A stretch of 64,000 bases of DNA from Streptomyces sp. SJL17-4 (GCF_036826855.1 NZ_CP104578.1:3100001-3164000); one strand, 5' to 3'; numbered from the stretch's first letter, positions 8,494-16,628 are shown. The notes: generated by a model from the letters alone, not told the origin. Numbers and translations are program-made.

Positions 8494-8566
8494 CGGCGGC
8501 CCCCGCCGGAATCGGCACCGCCCGCTGACCTCGGCCCCCGCCGGAGTCGGCACCGCCCGCTGAGAC
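8462..8566. repeat. 35-bp tandem repeat, three copies
   Basis: Units begin at 8462, 8497 and 8532 and share CGGCCCCCGCCGGA followed by TCGGCACCGCCCGCTGA. Copies one and two differ only in their last two bases; copy three has one further change (GGAGTC for GGAATC) and diverges at its end. The first copy contains the stop codon of the hydrolase; the others fill the gap to the convergent gene. Confidence 0.85.
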
Positions 8567-8589
8567 CTCGGCGCCCCCGCGGGCAGCCG

Positions 8590-9519
8590 TCAGAACTGTG
8601 CCTTGAGGTGCTGCCAGAAGCCGTCCCGCAGGGCGCGCCGGAGTGCCGCGTGGCCGCGCAGGGAGCGGCTGAGCAGGCGCTCCGCCTCGACGAGCAGGTC
8701 CTGGTCGACGGCCCCCGGCAGATAGGGCGCGCCCGGGAGGAGTTCGGCGAGCCGGTCCCGGCCGCGTTCGCCGAGCCAGGTCGCCGCGATCTGGGCGCCG
8801 ACGAACCGCACCTCCTCGCGGGACGGCGGCGGCTCGCCCTCGTTCTCGTACGTGGTGACGGGGCGGCGGGTGACGTAGGGGCGGCAGAAGTCGAGCTCGA
8901 AGGTGCGCTGGCTGTCGACCTCCCAGAGGAGCGCCTCGGCCTGGTTGCGGCCCTCGGCGGCCTCGATGCCCCAGAGGTGGACGCGGGCGCCGTAGCCCTG
9001 GGCGGCCTCGACGGCCGACACGAGGTCCTCGTCGCCGCCGACGAGGGCGGCGTCGCTGATGGCGCGGTGGCGGGCGAGGGACTCCAGATCGGTGCGGATC
9101 AGGGAGTCGACGCCCTTCTGCTGGTTGTTGGCGTTGAGGTTGCCGAGGCGCACCTTGACGTCGGGCAGTTCGGCGATGGCCTGCTGCTCGGGGGTGTGGA
9201 TACGGCGTCTTGCCCCGTCGTACCAGTAGACGCGGAGCAGTCTGCTGTCGGCGAAGATCGTGCGGGCCTTGTCGATGAAGGCCTCGATGAGGCCCTCGGC
9301 GTCGAGGTCGAAGGAGCGCCGGTCCTCGGTTCCCGTCACCAGCAACCCGGCCGCAGCATGGACGTAACCTGCGTCGACGAAGATGGCGTGGGTGGAGGGG
9401 GTCTTGGCGACCTCGGCCAGCATCCGCTGGAGGAGCTCATTGGTGCGCTCCATGCGTGCGTCGAGTGCGCGCAGGCGGGCGTCGGTCTCGGTCACCTGAG
9501 TGGTGTCTGCGTCGTTCAT
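8590..9519 (-). CDS. NYN (PIN-like) domain protein
   Basis: A 309-residue protein of the NYN/LabA DUF88 type, a PIN-related fold usually linked to metal-dependent RNase activity. Candidate acidic site residues are Asp49 (FVDAGY), Asp101 (WYDGA), Asp138 (KGVDSLI) and the GGDED cluster at 161-165. Residues about 12-40 form a probable coiled coil (LRALDARMERTNELL). The C-terminal 100 residues are helical and not recognised. It starts at ATG 9519; an in-frame extension to 9558 lacks support. It is divergent from a 50-residue protein gene across an AT-rich region with an inverted repeat. Confidence 0.8.
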   Translation of the reverse strand: MNDADTTQVTETDARLRALDARMERTNELLQRMLAEVAKTPSTHAIFVDAGYVHAAAGLLVTGTEDRRSFDLDAEGLIEAFIDKARTIFADSRLLRVYWYDGARRRIHTPEQQAIAELPDVKVRLGNLNANNQQKGVDSLIRTDLESLARHRAISDAALVGGDEDLVSAVEAAQGYGARVHLWGIEAAEGRNQAEALLWEVDSQRTFELDFCRPYVTRRPVTTYENEGEPPPSREEVRFVGAQIAATWLGERGRDRLAELLPGAPYLPGAVDQDLLVEAERLLSRSLRGHAALRRALRDGFWQHLKAQF

Positions 9520-9595
9520 ACGGGGCTCATTCTCCGCCGCTCCGGGCCCGGCCGCCACACCCTCCTACCCGTTAGTAGTTAGACATCCGAAAATT

Positions 9596-9612
9596 TTCCT
9601 TAGCGTAAGGAA
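9596..9612. promoter_or_regulatory. Candidate operator: 7-bp inverted repeat
   Basis: TTCCTTA-GCG-TAAGGAA is a perfect 7-bp dyad with a 3-bp centre, in an unusually AT-rich patch between the divergent NYN gene and the small protein gene. The spacing suits a dimeric repressor. No regulator is assigned. Confidence 0.4.
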
Positions 9613-9694
9613 TGTTTGCAGGATGCATGTCGTTGGACCCATACGTAACGCAGTTCTCCACCAGGAGGATCAACTCAGACGAAGGGAGAAGCCT

Positions 9695-9847
9695 GTGCGC
9701 TTCGAAATCCTGCGACTCGACGACATCGACGGCACGCCCGTCGACCGGACCGTCGTGGACGCCGCCTCCGTCAACCGGATCGTGCAGCAGGCCGCCTCGA
9801 TCGGCCAGCGCATCTGGATCCGCCCCGCCGAGACCTCGGCCTCATAA
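9695..9847 (+). CDS. Conserved small protein (50 aa)
   Basis: A 50-residue protein (VRFEILRLDD... ...RIWIRPAE) starting at GTG 9695 behind GGGAG at 9684-9688. I remember near-identical small proteins in many Streptomyces genomes, but no function. It has a predicted beta strand, a helix rich in Val/Ala/Gln and a closing strand, with no membrane span. A strong hairpin follows, and the divergent promoter region contains the dyad at 9596-9612. Confidence 0.7.
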   Translation: MRFEILRLDDIDGTPVDRTVVDAASVNRIVQQAASIGQRIWIRPAETSAS

Positions 9848-9870
9848 CAGGCCCGGTCCACCCACGCACC

Positions 9871-9916
9871 GCGCCCCCGCACGGACTTCGCAAGAGCGGA
9901 ATCCGTACGGGGGCGC
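9871..9916. terminator. Bidirectional terminator hairpin
   Basis: GCGCCCCCG at 9871-9879 pairs with CGGGGGCGC at 9908-9916 and the stem continues with ACGGA/TCCGT after one mismatch. It lies between the convergent 50-aa gene and the MarC gene and could serve both. Confidence 0.7.
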
Positions 9917-9964
9917 AGTGGTGTCCGGGGGCCGGCGGGCCGGGTGGACACGCTCCCCGGCGCG

Positions 9965-10570
9965 TCAGGCGTTCTGGACGACCTGTGTGACGCCGTTGAT
10001 GATCTGCTGCACCGCGATGGCGGAGAGCATCATGCCGGCGAGCCGGGTGACCAGGACGACGCCGCCGTCCTTGATGACCCGGATGATCAGCAGCGAGTAC
10101 CGCATGGTCAGCCAGAGCACGACGTGCATGGCGACGATGGCGGCCCAGACGGAGACCTGCGCGGCGGCGCCGTCGGCGTTCTGGACGGCCAGGATGACCG
10201 AGACGATCGCGCCGGGGCCGGCGAGCAGCGGCATGCCGAGCGGGACCAGGGCGACGTTGACGTCCTTGGTCTGCTTGGGCTCGTCGGTCTTGCCGGTGAG
10301 CAGGTCGAGCGCGATGAGCAGCAGCAGGAGACCGCCCGCGATCATCAGCGCGGGGACGGAGACGTGCAGGTAGTCCAGGATCTGCTGGCCGAGCAGACCG
10401 AAGACGGTGATGACACCGAAGGCCACGGCGACGGCCTGCCAGGCCATCCGGCGCTGCACCTTGGTGGCGCGGCCGGAGGTGAGGGCAAGGAAGATCGGGG
10501 TGATCCCGGGGGGATCCATGATCACGAAGAGGGTCAGGAACAGCGAGCCGAAGACGGCGACGTCGAACAC
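9965..10570 (-). CDS. MarC/NAAT-family membrane protein
   Basis: A 201-residue integral membrane protein of the MarC family, with about six hydrophobic helices and the early motif MDPPGITP. A loop with TGKTDEPKQTKD separates the halves. Despite the name, MarC proteins are not proven to mediate multiple antibiotic resistance; their transport role is unresolved. The start is GTG 10570, with AAGG about 10 nt before it. An upstream in-frame ATG at 10672 would add a non-hydrophobic Pro/Arg-rich segment and is less likely. Confidence 0.85.
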   Translation of the reverse strand: MFDVAVFGSLFLTLFVIMDPPGITPIFLALTSGRATKVQRRMAWQAVAVAFGVITVFGLLGQQILDYLHVSVPALMIAGGLLLLLIALDLLTGKTDEPKQTKDVNVALVPLGMPLLAGPGAIVSVILAVQNADGAAAQVSVWAAIVAMHVVLWLTMRYSLLIIRVIKDGGVVLVTRLAGMMLSAIAVQQIINGVTQVVQNA

Positions 10571-10783
10571 GGTGGGGTGCCTTGCGGGAGAGGTCGAACG
10601 GTGGGGTGTGACCCGGCGGGGCGGAATGCAGGATTCCGACGGCAGGGCAGGAAGAGCGCCACCCCATGTCACGGCGCGGAGCCATGAGGGGGCGGACCAG
10701 GACGAAGGAAGCCACTGGGCAGGTTCGGGACGGGCCGCCCGGCCCGCGCCCGCACGCGGGGCAGGGCACGGAGCGCGCCGGAC

Positions 10784-10805
10784 CTCCCGGCCGACCGGCC
10801 GGGAG
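10784..10805 (-). terminator. Hairpin after the PHP gene
   Basis: CTCCCGGCC-GACC-GGCCGGGAG, a perfect 9-bp stem, about 50 nt beyond the stop of the PHP gene on its strand. Confidence 0.55.
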
Positions 10806-10855
10806 ACGGGTCCCGCGGAGAGGTTCCGGGCCCTGTGGAACCCGGCGACCAGAGG

Positions 10856-11719
10856 CTAGGCGGCGGATCCCCCCGCGCCGGGGACGGGGAAGGCCCCCGC
10901 GGCACGGCGGGTGATCTCGCCGTAGATCTCGGGGTCGGTCGTGTACTCGCCGAGGCGGCACGTCTTGCGGCTGCCGTGGTAGTCGCTGGAGCCGGTGGTC
11001 AGCAGACCCAGCTCCTTCGCGAGCCCGCGCAGCCGTGCGCGCGTCGCCTCGTCGTGGTCCATGTGGTCGACCTCGATGCCGTCGAGTCCGGCCTCGGCGA
11101 GCCGGGCTATCGAGGCCTCGGGCAGCACCTGGCCGCGCTTGACGGCGAGCGGGTGGGCGAAGACGGTGACGCCGCCGGCCGCCTTGACCAGGCGGATGGC
11201 GTCGATCGGGTCGAGCTCGTGCTTCTCGACGTACGCCCGGCCGCCGTCGGCGAGCCACTCGGGCGTGAACGCCCCGGACACGTCGGGTACGACGCCGAGC
11301 TCGACGAGCGCCTCGGCGACGTGCGGGCGGCCCACGGAGCCGTCGCCGGCGATCCGGGCGACCTGCTCCCAGGTGACGGGGACGCCGAGCTCCTGGAGCT
11401 TGCCGACCATGGCACGCGCGCGCGGGACCCGGTCGTCGCGGACGAGCTCGCGCTCGGCGAGGAGCGCGGGCTCGTCGGGGTCGAAGAGGTACGCGAGCAT
11501 GTGCAGGCCGATGCCGTCGACCCGGCAGGACAGCTCGGCCCCGGTGACGAGGGTCAGCCCCTCGGGCAGTGCCGCGATCGCCTCGGCGTGGCCCCGAGTG
11601 GTGTCGTGGTCCGTCAGCGCGACGACGTCGAGCCCGGCGGCGGCCGCGTTGCGGACGAGCTCGGCCGGGGAGTCCGTACCGTCGGAGGCCGTGGAGTGGG
11701 TGTGCAGGTCGATGCGCAC
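10856..11719 (-). CDS. PHP-domain phosphoesterase
   Basis: A 287-residue polymerase-and-histidinol-phosphatase (PHP) fold protein. Metal ligands are visible as HTH (6-8), Asp13, DHD (37-39), and later the FAHP and SSDYHG motifs. Standalone proteins of this size include nucleoside 3',5'-bisphosphate phosphatases/RNase AM, so action on short RNA or nucleotide phosphates is the best inference. The start is GTG 11719 with GGAG about 9 nt upstream. Confidence 0.85.
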   Translation of the reverse strand: MRIDLHTHSTASDGTDSPAELVRNAAAAGLDVVALTDHDTTRGHAEAIAALPEGLTLVTGAELSCRVDGIGLHMLAYLFDPDEPALLAERELVRDDRVPRARAMVGKLQELGVPVTWEQVARIAGDGSVGRPHVAEALVELGVVPDVSGAFTPEWLADGGRAYVEKHELDPIDAIRLVKAAGGVTVFAHPLAVKRGQVLPEASIARLAEAGLDGIEVDHMDHDEATRARLRGLAKELGLLTTGSSDYHGSRKTCRLGEYTTDPEIYGEITRRAAGAFPVPGAGGSAA

Positions 11720-11797
11720 GACGCGGTACTCCAGGACTTCGGCACGGACGAGGGACGCTCCAGCATAACGGGCGAATCGAACACGCCCGTACGGAAG

Positions 11798-11821
11798 GAG
11801 CCGGCCGGACCGGCCGGGCTC
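11798..11821 (-). terminator. Hairpin after the DUF6758 gene
   Basis: GAGCCGGCC pairs with GGCCGGGCTC (one bulged base), immediately beyond the stop of the DUF6758 gene on the minus strand. Confidence 0.55.
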
Positions 11822-11824
11822 GCG

Positions 11825-12463
11825 TCAGCTCAGCAGCCTCGGTGTCAGCGCCCCGCACGGTAGGAGTTCGACCTCGGCGCCCGCGTCGCGCAGGTCCGTC
11901 AGGACGAGCTCGTCGTACATCAGGAGGCCGGACTGCTCGGGCCAGACGATCGCCCACAGCCAGAGGCCGCGCGCCTCCCCCGCGAAGACCGCGCGGTCCT
12001 GCGGGGCACCGTTGACATGCCAGAGCGGCGTCGGGCGTCCGGCGGCGAGGACCTTCGTCTGCGGGGGTTTGTCGATGGCCATGCCCGCGCCGGGGTCGGG
12101 GCCGTCGATGCCGGCGTACCGGGCGCCGAGGCCGACGCCGAGCTCCTCGGCGACCAGGAGCAGCTCGCCGATGCCGCCGAGCGGCCCGGGCCCCGAGCAG
12201 GCGACTGCGGTCGCGCGTCCGCCACTGCGGTCGTCACCGGCGTACGCGACTCCGGTGAAGAGCCAGCCGACGGGCAGGGGCCACGGCATCCACACCGGCA
12301 CGTGGGACCGGTGCACCACGACGCCGAGGGCCTCGACACTGGGCGGGATCACGGGCTGCAGCGGGTGCACCGCGCCGTGCACATCGCACTGCCAGGAGTC
12401 GGCGAACAGCCCGGGCGCCCTGACCCGGCCACCACACTTCGGACAACTGGGTTCGCCCCTCAT
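11825..12463 (-). CDS. DUF6758 family zinc-ribbon protein
   Basis: A 213-residue protein with an N-terminal zinc-ribbon-like set Cys7-x2-Cys10 and Cys26-x2-His29 (MRGEPSCPKC, WQCDVH). The rest is an alpha/beta domain rich in Pro and Trp, with no signal peptide. I match it to DUF6758, an actinobacterial family without known function. ATG 12463 is chosen because family members begin MRGEPSCPKC; a TTG three codons upstream is possible. It is divergent from the MFS gene. Confidence 0.75.
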   Translation of the reverse strand: MRGEPSCPKCGGRVRAPGLFADSWQCDVHGAVHPLQPVIPPSVEALGVVVHRSHVPVWMPWPLPVGWLFTGVAYAGDDRSGGRATAVACSGPGPLGGIGELLLVAEELGVGLGARYAGIDGPDPGAGMAIDKPPQTKVLAAGRPTPLWHVNGAPQDRAVFAGEARGLWLWAIVWPEQSGLLMYDELVLTDLRDAGAEVELLPCGALTPRLLS

Positions 12464-12571
12464 AGGGCTCAACGGTCCTACCCCCGGGGCCCCGCGTCAA
12501 GGACGATCACCGACGATCACCCGTCCGGCCCGTGCCGTTCACCCCCTACCACCCCCCGATATAGATGTATG

Positions 12572-12601
12572 TTGCATTCATTAGTCGCTCTAACTTATTC
12601 T
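12572..12601 (+). promoter_or_regulatory. Promoter of the MFS gene in an AT-rich island
   Basis: TTGCAT (12572-12577) and TATTCT (12596-12601) are spaced by 18 bp and resemble a housekeeping promoter. The surrounding 12558-12615 is strikingly AT-rich for this chromosome. The sequence GTTGC (12571) recurs inverted as GCAAC (12611), so a regulator could bind here. Confidence 0.5.
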
Positions 12602-12641
12602 GTGTATATAGCAACCATCTCGACGCGGAGGAGCGACAGCC

Positions 12642-13871
12642 ATGGAGCAAGCAGAGGAATGCGCCGACGGAGGCAGCATCCTGCGTCAGCCACCGGCCGT
12701 CTGGGCCACCGCCGGCGCGTCCGTCGTCGCCTTCATGGGCATCGGCCTCGTCGATCCGATCCTGCCGTCGATCGCCCAGGGTCTGGACGCGACGCCCAGT
12801 CAGGTGTCGCTGCTCTTCACCTCGTACTTCCTCATCACCGCCGTCGCGATGCTGGTGACCGGTTTCGTCTCCAGCCGCATCGGGGGACGCCGGACCCTGC
12901 TCGCCGGACTCGCGCTGGTCGTCGTCTTCGCCGCCCTCGCCGGCACCTCGGACTCCGTCGCCGAACTCGTCGGCTTCCGGGCCGGCTGGGGACTCGGCAA
13001 CGCGCTCTTCGTCTCGACCTCGCTCGCCGTGATCGTCGGCGCCGCGGCCGGTGGCAGCGCGGCCGCGATCCTGCTCTACGAGTCGGCACTCGGCCTCGGC
13101 ATGGCCTGCGGGCCGCTCCTCGGCGCCGTGCTCGGCGACGCCGGCTGGCGCTACCCCTTCTTCGGCACGGCCGCGCTGATGGCGATCGGCTTCCTCTGCA
13201 TCACGGTCTTCCTGAAGGAACAGCCGATTCCCGCCCGCAAGACCTCGCTGCTCGACCCGATCCGGGCGCTCGGCCACGGCGGTCTCGCCTCGGCCGCGGC
13301 GGCCGCGTTCTGCTACAACTACGCGTTCTTCACGGTGCTCGCCTTCACCCCGTTCGTACTGGACATGACGCCGTACAAGTCCGGCGCCGTGTTCTTCGCC
13401 TGGGGTCTGCTGCTCGCCGTCTTCTCGGTCCTGGTCGCCCCACGGCTCCAGCGGCGCTTCGGCTCGCTCACCGTGCTCGGCGGCTCACTGGTGCTGCTCG
13501 CGGCCGACGTGGTGGTGCTCGGGTACGGCGACCACACGACCGCGATCGTCTGCACGGTCCTGTCGGGCGCGTTCATCGGCGTCAACAACACCGTCTTCAC
13601 CGAGCTGGCCCTCGGCGTCTCGGACGCCCCGCGCCCGGTGGCCGGCGCGGGCTACAACTTCGTCCGCTGGTTCGCCGCGGCCGCCGCCCCGTACCTCGCC
13701 CCGAAGATCGAGGAGTGGAGCGACGTCCACATGCCGTTCGTGGTGGCGGGCGTGGCCGCGGTGCTCGGCGCCGTGGTCGTCCGGGTCCGCCGCGACGCCC
13801 TCACCCTCGAAGCCCGGGAACTGGCCCCGAAGCACGCCACGGAGGACGGCGTCGGCGTCTTCGCCGGCTGA
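12642..13871 (+). CDS. MFS transporter
   Basis: A 409-residue major facilitator superfamily permease with about twelve hydrophobic helices. The N-terminal half has the drug-antiporter-type signature around DPILPSIAQGL and SSRIGGRRTLL. It starts at ATG 12642 with GGAGGAG at 12629-12635. The substrate is unknown; drug or metabolite efflux is inferred from the family. The AT-rich upstream island suggests tight regulation, although no regulator gene is adjacent. It ends 22 bp before a convergent SUFU-domain gene. Confidence 0.87.
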   Translation: MEQAEECADGGSILRQPPAVWATAGASVVAFMGIGLVDPILPSIAQGLDATPSQVSLLFTSYFLITAVAMLVTGFVSSRIGGRRTLLAGLALVVVFAALAGTSDSVAELVGFRAGWGLGNALFVSTSLAVIVGAAAGGSAAAILLYESALGLGMACGPLLGAVLGDAGWRYPFFGTAALMAIGFLCITVFLKEQPIPARKTSLLDPIRALGHGGLASAAAAAFCYNYAFFTVLAFTPFVLDMTPYKSGAVFFAWGLLLAVFSVLVAPRLQRRFGSLTVLGGSLVLLAADVVVLGYGDHTTAIVCTVLSGAFIGVNNTVFTELALGVSDAPRPVAGAGYNFVRWFAAAAAPYLAPKIEEWSDVHMPFVVAGVAAVLGAVVVRVRRDALTLEARELAPKHATEDGVGVFAG

Positions 13872-13893
13872 GCCGCACCCCCGTCGGACGGGC

Positions 13894-14478
13894 TCAGTCC
13901 AGGTTCACGGACCTGCGCAGCGGATCGCGCAGGTCCGTGCCCTGCGCCAGCCAGCGCTCCTCCAGGGCCTGCGCCCCGTGGACCCGCTTCCACGCCGCCT
14001 CGTTGGAGGTCATCGGGAGCAGCGGCAGGAAACGCACCGGGTCCATCGGCTCGTCCAGTTCCAGGTCCTCGACCAGGCCCCCGGACTCGGCGACCAGGAC
14101 CGAGGTGAAGGCGGCGCCCGGCCAGAGCGGGTCGCCGACGTCGAGCGAGGCGCCCGCGGCCACGATGACGCCCTCGACCTGCGGGGTCGCGGCGAGGACC
14201 GCGAGCGGCCGCAGCACCTTGTCGGTGTCCGCGAGGCCGGCCCGTACGGTCAGCACGAGCTCCGCGCGCGGGCCCTTGACCGGGTCGGCGAGCGCGGCGG
14301 TCGGGTCGGCCATCGGCTGTGCGGACATGCCGAGGGTCGCGTACCGCACGAGGTCGCCGTCGATGAAGCGGAGCACCTCGATCCGGTCCGTGCCGAGGAA
14401 CGTCACCGCGGCCCGCGCGTCCGGTTCTCCGAGCGCCGTCCGCAACCGGGCCTCGACCAGAGCAAGAACTTCTCCCAT
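13894..14478 (-). CDS. Suppressor-of-fused (SUFU) domain protein
   Basis: A 194-residue soluble protein that fits the bacterial SUFU-like family, seen in the segment ELVLTVRAGL and the closing FLPLLPMTSNEAAWKRVHG. Bacterial members occur in immunity or stress settings, but no function is established. The start is ATG 14478: TATGCT lies 6 nt upstream without a ribosome site, so the transcript is probably leaderless. It is divergent from the corA leader. Confidence 0.7.
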   Translation of the reverse strand: MGEVLALVEARLRTALGEPDARAAVTFLGTDRIEVLRFIDGDLVRYATLGMSAQPMADPTAALADPVKGPRAELVLTVRAGLADTDKVLRPLAVLAATPQVEGVIVAAGASLDVGDPLWPGAAFTSVLVAESGGLVEDLELDEPMDPVRFLPLLPMTSNEAAWKRVHGAQALEERWLAQGTDLRDPLRRSVNLD

Positions 14479-14484
14479 GTGCTG

Positions 14485-14490
14485 AGCATA
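14485..14490 (-). promoter_or_regulatory. -10-like hexamer of the SUFU gene (leaderless)
   Basis: Minus-strand TATGCT, 6 nt before ATG 14478. Confidence 0.4.
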
Positions 14491-14905
14491 AAGCGCGTAT
14501 GGAACGGGCAAAGGAAGGGATTGACCCTCAGTCGGCTGATAGTCTTGGCCGCTGGTCGGGAGTCCCGAACTCCCGACTACTCGTCACACGTCATCCCTCA
14601 CGAGGGACCGGCCGGAGGAGGTGGGGCTGCGATGGACCGAAGTCGATCGGGCAGTACCAGCCGCTCTTCCGCCCCGCACCCGAGCCCGGTGCGCACGCAC
14701 TTCCGGTGATTCCCGGCCCGTATCCGTACGGGCCCGCCTCCCCGGCATCTCGCACGACGGAAGAGCATCTCGCCTTTGCCTGTCTGTAGCGAACGCCGTC
14801 ACCGCGACCTCTCGGTGCCGCCCGCTTTGTGGACGACGTAGCTCCACGTCCCCATTCCGGGCTGTTCCACGCTCGCCGACGGCTTCTCCGTGAAGGAGCA
14901 TGCCC
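14491..14905 (+). promoter_or_regulatory. Structured 5' leader of corA
   Basis: About 400 nt precede corA. It holds a hairpin TCGGGAGT-CCCGA-ACTCCCGA (14556-14576), a 25-codon ORF with a strong ribosome site (14632-14709), a hairpin GGCCCGTA-TCCG-TACGGGCC just after that ORF (about 14716-14735), and a weaker GTGGA/TCCAC stem near 14836-14854. Such a layout suits transcription attenuation or a Mg-responsive leader. I could not match it by eye to the M-box. Confidence 0.5.
14632..14709 (+). CDS. Leader peptide ORF upstream of corA
   Basis: A 25-residue ORF, MDRSRSGSTS... ...APHPSPVRTHFR, rich in Ser, Arg and Pro (Pro in alternate positions in PHPSP). Its ATG follows GGAGGAGGTG at 14614-14623 with an 8-nt spacer, one of the best ribosome sites in the window. 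It ends about 195 nt before corA, next to a hairpin. Known Mg-transporter leaders in enterobacteria also encode short Pro-containing peptides whose translation senses conditions; by analogy this may control corA. That is inference. Confidence 0.5.
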   Translation: MDRSRSGSTSRSSAPHPSPVRTHFR

Positions 14906-16033
14906 ATGTCGATGATCCGTGACCTGCGCGCCGCCGTCCGTCCGAGCCTGCGGCACCCCCTGCGCAAGACCCCCACCACGTACACCTCGTACGACCCGAC
15001 CCGTGACCACACGGCCTCCAGCGCCGTGGTCGACTGCGCCGTCTACCGCGACGGACGCCGCATCGACGACCGCGAGTGCCTCACCCCGCGCGGCGCCATG
15101 GGCCGGGTGCGGGAGAACGGCGGCTTCGCCTGGATCGGTCTGCACGAGCCGACCGAGGCCGAATTCGCCGGTATCGCAGCCGAGTTCGGGCTGCACCCGC
15201 TCGCCGTCGAGGACGCCGTCCACGCCCACCAGCGGCCCAAGCTGGAGCGGTACGACGACACCCTCTTCACCGTGTTCAAGACGATCCACTACGTCGAGCA
15301 CGCCGAACTCACCGCGACCAGCGAGGTCGTCGAGACCGGCGAGGTGATGTGCTTCACCGGCCCCGACTTCGTCATCACCGTCCGGCACGGCGGCCAGGGC
15401 TCCCTGCGCAACCTCCGGCACCGCCTCGAGGGCGAGCCCGAGCTGCTCGCCAAAGGACCCTCGGCCGTGCTGCACGCCCTCTCCGACCATGTCGTCGACG
15501 GCTACATCGCGGTCGCCGACGCCGTCGAACTCGACATCGACCAGCTGGAGATCGACGTCTTCTCGCCGGCCGCGAAGGGCTCGACACGCGGTACGGACAC
15601 CGGCCGGATCTACCAGCTGAAGCGTGAGGTGCTGGAGTTCAAGCGGGCCGTCACGCCGCTGCTCCGCCCGATGCAGCTGCTCTCCGAGCGGCCGATGCGA
15701 CTGGTCGACCCCGACATCCAGAAGTACTTCCGGGACGTCGCCGACCACCTCGCGCGCGTGCAGGAGCAGGTCGTCGGCTTCGACGAACTGCTCAACTCGA
15801 TCCTCCAGGCCAACCTGGCGCAGGCGACCGTCGCGCAGAACGAGGACATGCGCAAGATCACCTCGTGGGCGGCGATCGTCGCCGTCCCCACGGCGGTCTG
15901 CGGCGTGTACGGCATGAACTTCGACCACATGCCCGAGCTGCACTGGAAGTACGGCTACCCGATGGTGCTGACCGGCATCGTCGCGATCTGTTTCACCATC
16001 CACCGCACGCTGAAGCGCAACGGCTGGCTGTGA
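14906..16033 (+). CDS. corA: CorA-family magnesium/divalent cation transporter
   Basis: A 375-residue CorA-type channel. The signature YGMNF (Gly336-Met-Asn) follows the first C-terminal membrane helix (WAAIVAVPTAVCGVYGM), and a second helix precedes the basic C-terminus LKRNGWL. The N-terminal 280 residues are the cytoplasmic alpha/beta and long-helix domain. The start is ATG 14906, 7 nt after AAGGAG; ATG 14900 would be too close. It lies near an MgtE-like soluble protein, suggesting a magnesium-homeostasis neighbourhood. Confidence 0.92.
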   Translation: MSMIRDLRAAVRPSLRHPLRKTPTTYTSYDPTRDHTASSAVVDCAVYRDGRRIDDRECLTPRGAMGRVRENGGFAWIGLHEPTEAEFAGIAAEFGLHPLAVEDAVHAHQRPKLERYDDTLFTVFKTIHYVEHAELTATSEVVETGEVMCFTGPDFVITVRHGGQGSLRNLRHRLEGEPELLAKGPSAVLHALSDHVVDGYIAVADAVELDIDQLEIDVFSPAAKGSTRGTDTGRIYQLKREVLEFKRAVTPLLRPMQLLSERPMRLVDPDIQKYFRDVADHLARVQEQVVGFDELLNSILQANLAQATVAQNEDMRKITSWAAIVAVPTAVCGVYGMNFDHMPELHWKYGYPMVLTGIVAICFTIHRTLKRNGWL

Positions 16034-16045
16034 CCGCCCGGGGGC

Positions 16046-16051
16046 TAGGCT
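16046..16051 (+). promoter_or_regulatory. -10-like hexamer before 16059 gene (leaderless)
   Basis: TAGGCT followed by 7 nt and ATG 16059; no ribosome site in between. Confidence 0.4.
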
Positions 16052-16058
16052 TCGGGCC

Positions 16059-16568
16059 ATGACTGAAGAGCAGCTCGGGTCCGCCCTCGTCGAGGAGGCC
16101 ACCAAGAAGTCCGGCCTGGTGTGGGTCCGCGGCACCGGCCCGGCCCGCGCGCTCTGGCACGTCTGGTTCGACGGCGCCGCGTTCGTCGTCGGCGACGGCC
16201 CCGGCGAGCAGCCGCTGCCGGGCCTGGTGGACGGCGGGACGGCCGAGGTCACGGTCCGCAGCAAGGACAAGGGCGGCCGTCTCGTCGCCTGGACCGCCGC
16301 CGTGCGCGAGATCGCGCACGGCACCGAGGAGTGGGACGCGGCGGTCGCCGAGCTGAAGGGCAAGCGGCTCAACGCACCCGACGGCGAGGCCATGACGGGC
16401 CGCTGGGGGCGCGAGTGCCGGGTCCTGCGGCTCGACCCCCGGTCCTCGACCACGGAGCTGCCGGACGACTCCCTGGCGGCCGTACCGCTGCCCTCGGCGG
16501 CCACGACCCGCGACCCGGTGCCGTCCGGTCTCCCGAAGCTGCTGCTCAAGCGCCGCAAGCGACGCTGA
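16059..16568 (+). CDS. Conserved hypothetical protein
   Basis: A 169-residue soluble protein beginning at ATG 16059, 25 nt after the corA stop. The first 90 residues alternate short strands (GLVWVRG, HVWFDGAAFVVGDG, AEVTVRSKDKGGRLVAW), suggesting a beta-barrel, perhaps like flavin-binding split barrels. I see no decisive motif, so that is only a suggestion. The C-terminus is Pro/Arg-rich and ends in LLLKRRKRR. It converges on the lipoprotein gene. Confidence 0.65.
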   Translation: MTEEQLGSALVEEATKKSGLVWVRGTGPARALWHVWFDGAAFVVGDGPGEQPLPGLVDGGTAEVTVRSKDKGGRLVAWTAAVREIAHGTEEWDAAVAELKGKRLNAPDGEAMTGRWGRECRVLRLDPRSSTTELPDDSLAAVPLPSAATTRDPVPSGLPKLLLKRRKRR

Positions 16569-16628
16569 ACCGGCGTCAGGTCCGCGGGAGCCGCCGTCCG
16601 GGATCCGCGCCGTGGCCGCGGCCCCGCA

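Noticed and set aside
14491..14905. M-box riboswitch in the corA leader
   Set aside because: I could not see the conserved M-box core by eye, so I describe only the ORF and hairpins; a covariance search would be decisive.
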